Source of the DNA: Macrostomum hystrix
Lineage: Eukaryota; Platyhelminthes; Macrostomidae
DNA: 64,000 nucleotides
Reading direction: 5' to 3'
Assembly: GCA_950097015.1 (NCBI GenBank)
Contig: CATNEN010000026.1
Coordinates: 1,530,001-1,594,000 of the forward strand
Under the pieces are notes generated by a model. That model was not told the origin of the DNA. It saw only the letters and a list, made by a program, of their open reading frames with translations, and made no database searches. Positions within the stretch are counted from its first letter, which is position 1. Each line of letters opens with the position of its first letter. Shown piece after piece: positions 59,416 to 64,000 of this stretch. Made by a program: the position numbers and the translations under genes.

Positions 59416-60598
59416 CAGGGGTCGGCAAACTCCGGCCCGCGGGCCAGATGCGGCCCTCGAAGCTCCCAAATCCGGCCCGTTGCACCTTCTGACATCTACA
59501 GTGTCCTGTTTCATCTCACTCGTGTCTAATCTCTCCCGTGTCTAATCTCTCCCGTGTCTAATCTCTCCCGTGTCTCATCTCTCCCGTGTCTAATCTCTCC
59601 CGTGTCTAATCTCTCCCGTGTCTTATCTCTCCCGTGTCTAATCTCTCCCGTGTCTAATCTCTCCCGTGTCTAATCTCTCCCGTGTCTAATCTCTCCCGTG
59701 TCTTATCTCTCCCGTGTCTAATCTCTCCCGTGTCTAATCTCTCCCGTGTCTAATCTCTCCTGTTTCTCATCTCTCCCGTGTCTAATCTCTCCCGTGTCTA
59801 ATCTCTCCCGTGTCTTATCTCTCCCGTGTCTAATCTCTCCCGTGTCTAATCTCTCCCGTGTCTAATCTCTCCCGTGTCTTATCTCTCCCGTGTCTAATCT
59901 CTCCCGTGTCTAATCTCTCCCGTGTCTTATCTCTCCCGTGTCTAATCTCTCCTGTTTCTCATCTCTCCCGTGTCTTATCTCTCCCGTGTCTAATCTCTCC
60001 TGTTTCTCATCTCTCTCGTGTATCATCTTTCTGTGTCTCATCTCTCCCGTGTTTAATCTCTCCCGTGTCTCATCTCTCCCGTGTCTCATCTCTCCCGTGT
60101 CTTATCTCTCCCATGTATTATCTCTCCCGTGTCTAATCTCTCCTGTTTCTCATCTCTCCCGTGTCTCATCTCTCCCGTGTCTCATCTCTCCCGTGTCTTA
60201 TCTCTCCCGTGTCTCATCTCTCCCGTGTCTAATCTCTCCTGTTTCTCATCTCTCCCGTGTCTAATCTCTCCCCTGTCTCATCTCTCCCGTGTCTCATCTC
60301 TCTCGTGTATCATCTTTCTGTGTCTCATCTCTCCCGTGTTTTATCTCTCCCGTGTCTTATCTCTCCCGTGTCTCACCTCTCTCGTGTATCATCTTTCTGT
60401 GTCTCATCTCTCCCGTGTTTAATCTCTCCCGTGTCTTATCTCTCCTGTGTCTCATCTCTCTCGTGTATCATCTTTCTGTGTCTCATCTCTCCCGTGTTTA
60501 ATCTCTCCTCTATCTCATATTTATACAGTCAATGCGGCCCGCTGTCGTCTTTTAGGTTCTCTCTTTGGCCCGCCAGCAAATAAGTTTGCCTTCCCCTG
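59416..60598 (+). mobile_element. hAT-type MITE with internal minisatellite, copy 2
   Basis: 1,183 bp with left terminus CAGGGGTCGGCAAACTCCGG and right terminus in reverse CAGGGGAAGGCAAACTTATT. The 8-bp target duplication GTTTATAC lies at 59408-59415 and 60599-60606. Interior 59510-60510 is a 16-bp array of TCTAATCTCTCCCGTG. Subterminal GGCCCGCGGGCC and GCGGCCCGCTGTCGTCTTT are shared with copy 1. Confidence 0.88.
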
Positions 60599-60609
60599 GT
60601 TTATACATT

Positions 60610-61980
60610 AAAATTAAAACGTTTAGGATGATTAGAATTTTATTTTATCTTTCTTAAAATTGATATTATTGAAACAATAAATTTGTACACAATTTTTCAA
60701 ACTATTTTAAAAATAGCTTAAAATATGGATTACAATAAGTTCGACAACTGAAAATTGAACTACGTTGGTTAACTTACGATACGAGTCTCGTAACGTTACC
60801 TCTGGCCAATTTCAGAAAGAAGTCAACCATATTGCTGGTAAAAAATGTTGCTTTTGAGTGTACAAAAGTACGACCTAATTAGTGTCAAATTATTCTGGAA
60901 ACAATGAGAAGTCAAGCTGGTTGATAGGGAAGAAAATTTGCGCAGCAATTCGTCTCGTCAGACGCAGAAATTGGTCTGTTGTCCGAGCATTTTTTGCATG
61001 CAGTGTCTGTTTTCATCGTTATCTGTAAGCCCGGCTGACCGCTTATTTGCTAAGTTTTCTTGCAGTTCGGTAAGCAAACTTGAAAAGATTTATGGCCAGA
61101 AGGAAGAGTATAACATGCGAATGTTTCTTTGGGCGATCCTGCGACTGTCTGCTGCGTTCTCCATCGCTTTGGGCGATTCTGAAAAACCAAAATTATATTA
61201 ACCTAAAAGCATTTCGTGCGCTTAGAACAATGAGACTGCGCATGGGTAGAGATCGGAAATTATCTAGGTAAAAGCTGCACTAACCCCAGACACCAACAGA
61301 CACAGGCAGACAGACGGACAGTCTAACTTACAATTTTAAAATTTAACGTAAAGAAAGTACGTACGTTGTCGCATGCTCTGACACCATGCTGTGTGTTCAT
61401 GTTTATAAGAATGGTCAATAGAGAAAAACCGTTTCCTACATCTGCAGTGGCGCCACTTCTCTTCGTGTCCTTGGGTCCAGAAATGCCACATGCCAAAGGG
61501 CAGCAGGGCGAGAGGCTGTCCAACATGTATAATACATATATAATATGCCAATGCGACTATTAACGAGTGGAAGTCCGGAGAAAAGAAAAATATGGTGCGC
61601 TGCCAGGAAAAAAATACCATCAGAAACAAAATTATCTTTCGCCTAAGGCTTAGAACGCAAGACATACTCGCAGAGCCCTCTGCCGGGCCATTTATTTCTA
61701 TCGCGACATTCCACCGCTTAAAACTGCAGTTTGTAATCATCAATTAGCTAGCCTGTGCCTGATTTCACCCTCAATATAGCATAAAAATTAGTATGAAAAC
61801 TCGACAAAGAGAAAAAAAATTTACACTCTTCATAATACTAGCTATAACACTAATTATAACAAAGTGAATCTAGTCTAAATTATATCTTTAAAAACAATCA
61901 TTAAAAAGTTAAAACATTATCAACGAAACTATAAAATCATTTACCCAGCTGTAAAAAAACATTTGCTATTTAATGTTATA
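60610..61980. other. AT-rich stretch, no gene supported
   Basis: Short open frames on both strands (60938-61270 plus, 61323-61743 minus) show no recognisable domain. GGGCGATCCTGCGACTGTCT and a partial echo GGGCGATTCTG occur near 61130-61180. Confidence 0.4.
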
Positions 61981-61989
61981 AAATGTTAA

Positions 61990-64000
61990 CGCATCTTCAT
62001 ACTCATCCTCAACTGTCGGCATCCTCAACTGTCCGCATCCTCAACTGTCTGCACTATCAACTGTCTGCACTATCAACTGTCTGCACTATCAACTGTCTGC
62101 ACTATCAACTGTCTGCACTATCAACTGTCTGCATCCTCAACTGTCCGCATCCTCAACTGTCCGCATCCTCAACTGTCCGCATCCTCAACTGTCTGCATCC
62201 TCAACTGTCTGCATCCTCAACTGTCCGCATCCTCAACTGTCTGCATCCTCAACTGTCTGCATCCTCAACTGTCCGCATCCTCAACTGTCTGCATCCTCAA
62301 CTGTCCGCATCCTCAACTGTCCGCATCCTCAACTGTCTGCATCCTCAACTGTCTGCATCCTCAACTGTCCGCATCCTCAACAGTCTGCATCCTCAACTGT
62401 CCGCATCCTCAACTGTCCGCATCCTCAACTGTCTGCATCCTCAACTGTCTGCATCCTCAACTGTCCGCATCCTCAACTGTCCGCATCCTCAACTGTCTGC
62501 ATCCTCAACTGTCTGCATCCTCAACTGTCCGCATCCTCAACTGTCCGCATCCTCAACTGTCTGCATCCTCAACTGTCTGCATCCTCAACTGTCCGCATCC
62601 TCAACTGTCCGCATCCTCAACTGTCTGCATCCTCAACTGTCCGCATCCTAAACTGTCCGCATCCTCAACTGTCCGCATCCTCAACTGTCCGCATCCTCAA
62701 CTGTCTGCACTATCAACTGTCCGCATCCTCAACTGTCCGCATCCTCAACTGTCTGCACTATCAACTGTCCGCATCCTCAACTGTCCGCATCCTCAACTGT
62801 CTGCATCCTCAACTGTCTGCATCCTCAACTGTCCGCATCCTCAACTGTCTGCATCCTCAACTGTCTGCATCCTCAACTGTCCGCATCCTCAACTGTCTGC
62901 ATCCTCAACTGTCCGCATCCTCAACTGTCCGCATCCTCAACTGTCTGCATCCTCAACTGTCTGCATCCTCAACTGTTCCGCATCCTCAACAGTCTGCATC
63001 CTCAACTGTCCGCATCCTCAACTGTCCGCATCCTCAACTGTCTGCATCCTCAACTGTCTGCATCCTCAACTGTCCGCATCCTCAACTGTCCGCATCCTCA
63101 ACTGTCTGCGTCCTCAACTGTCTGCATCCTCAACTGTCCGCATCCTAAACTGTCCGCATCCTCAACTGTCCGCATCCTCAACTGTCCGCATCCTCAACTG
63201 TCTGCACTATCAACTGTCCGCATCCTCAACTGTCCGCATCCTCAACTGTCTGCACTATCAACTGTCCGCATCCTCAACTGTCCGCATCCTCAACTGTCTG
63301 CATCCTCAACTGTCCGCATCCTCAACTGTCCGCATCCTCAACTGTCCGCATCCTCAACTGTCTGCATCCTCAACTGTCCGCATCCTCAACTGTCTGCATC
63401 CTCAACTGTCTGCATCCTCAACTGTCTGCATCCTCAACTGTCTGCATCCTCAACTGTCTGCATCCTCAACTGTCCGCATCCTCAACTGTCTGCATCCTGA
63501 ACTGTCCGCATCCTCAACTGTCTGCATCCTCAACTGTCCGCATCCTCAACTGTCTGCATCCTCAACTATCTGCATCCTCAACTGTCTGCATCCTCAACTG
63601 TCTGCATCCTCAACTGTCCGCATCCTCAACTGTCCGCATCCTCAACTGTCTGCATCCTCAACTGTCCGCATCCTCAACTGTCTGCACTATCAACTGTCCG
63701 CATCCTCAACTGTCTGCACTATCAACTGTCTGCACTATCAACTGTCTGCACTATCAACTGTCTGCATCCTCAACTGTCCGCATCCTCAACTGTCCGCATC
63801 CTCAACTGTCTGCATCCTCAACTGTCCGCATCCTCAACTGTCTGCACTATCAACTGTCCGCATCCTCAACTGTCTGCACTATCAACTGTCTGCACTATCA
63901 ACTGTCTGCACTATCAACTGTCCGCATCCTCAACTGTCTGCACTATCAACTGTCCGCATCCTCAACTGTCCGCATCCTCAACTGTCTGCACTATCAACTG
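61990..64000. repeat. Minisatellite, 16-bp unit, runs off the window
   Basis: More than 120 copies of GCATCCTCAACTGTCC, with T/C (TCTGC/TCCGC) and CTAT/CCTC variants mixed in patches. It continues past the end. Confidence 0.97.

Noticed and set aside
61336-61743. 135-codon minus-strand frame with a hydrophobic stretch
   Set aside because: No recognisable family, no splice or start context, and composition like surrounding non-coding DNA.
61983-62651. 222-codon repeat protein
   Set aside because: Translation of the 16-bp array, which breaks frame soon afterwards.

Overview
This is a 64 kb piece of an animal nuclear genome. It has spliced genes with GT-AG introns, tRNA-derived SINEs, terminal-inverted-repeat DNA transposons, an LTR fragment, and a very large amount of tandem repeat. 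I count more than 25 separate minisatellite arrays, each with its own unit; their approximate spans add up to about 25 kb, or about 40% of the window. The proteins are recognisable metazoan orthologues, but nothing in the sequence fixes the species. The repeat load, the two SINE-like families and a possible trans-splice acceptor would suit a free-living flatworm such as Macrostomum. That is inference only.

Plus strand, 2.8-25.8 kb: a FARP-like gene. Exons for the FERM F2/F3 lobes and the FERM-adjacent region (2801-10856) lead into a 3.1 kb exon coding a disordered tail rich in glutamine, proline and acidic residues. That exon ends in a stop codon (11846-14933). A DH-PH-PH RhoGEF part follows on the same strand (20860-25825). 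A GTGAGG donor at 13552 has the right phase to join the two halves, so one gene with a FERM-only and a full-length isoform is likely; two genes is the alternative. The 5' end (F1 lobe) lies outside the window. Between the two halves, on the minus strand, sits a complete two-exon gene for a secreted C-type lectin plus PAN/apple protein (17878-19236).

Minus strand, 29.5-46.7 kb: NPLOC4, complete in four coding exons (29569-34983), then SLC35B3, complete in seven exons (37522-46684). An unrecognised two-exon, 258-residue coiled-coil gene (43165-44020) is nested on the same strand in an SLC35B3 intron. Further right is a COX6C-like gene (50579-50836, possibly extended to 54985). It is divergent from a small PDZ-protein gene on the plus strand (55490 onward).

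The space between exons is mostly minisatellite, often running up to a splice site. Mobile elements are nested in an order that can be read: a TTAA-flanked element inside an older repeat; a hAT-type MITE with an 8-bp target duplication inside a SINE; a second tRNA-headed element inside a 32-bp minisatellite. The hAT-type MITEs carry an internal 16-bp minisatellite that differs greatly in length between copies, which suggests a mobile source of new arrays.

The genes do not form one pathway. They cover Rho-GTPase signalling at the membrane cortex (FARP), p97/VCP-dependent ubiquitin processing (NPLOC4), Golgi PAPS transport (SLC35B3), respiration (COX6C), a secreted lectin and a PDZ scaffold.
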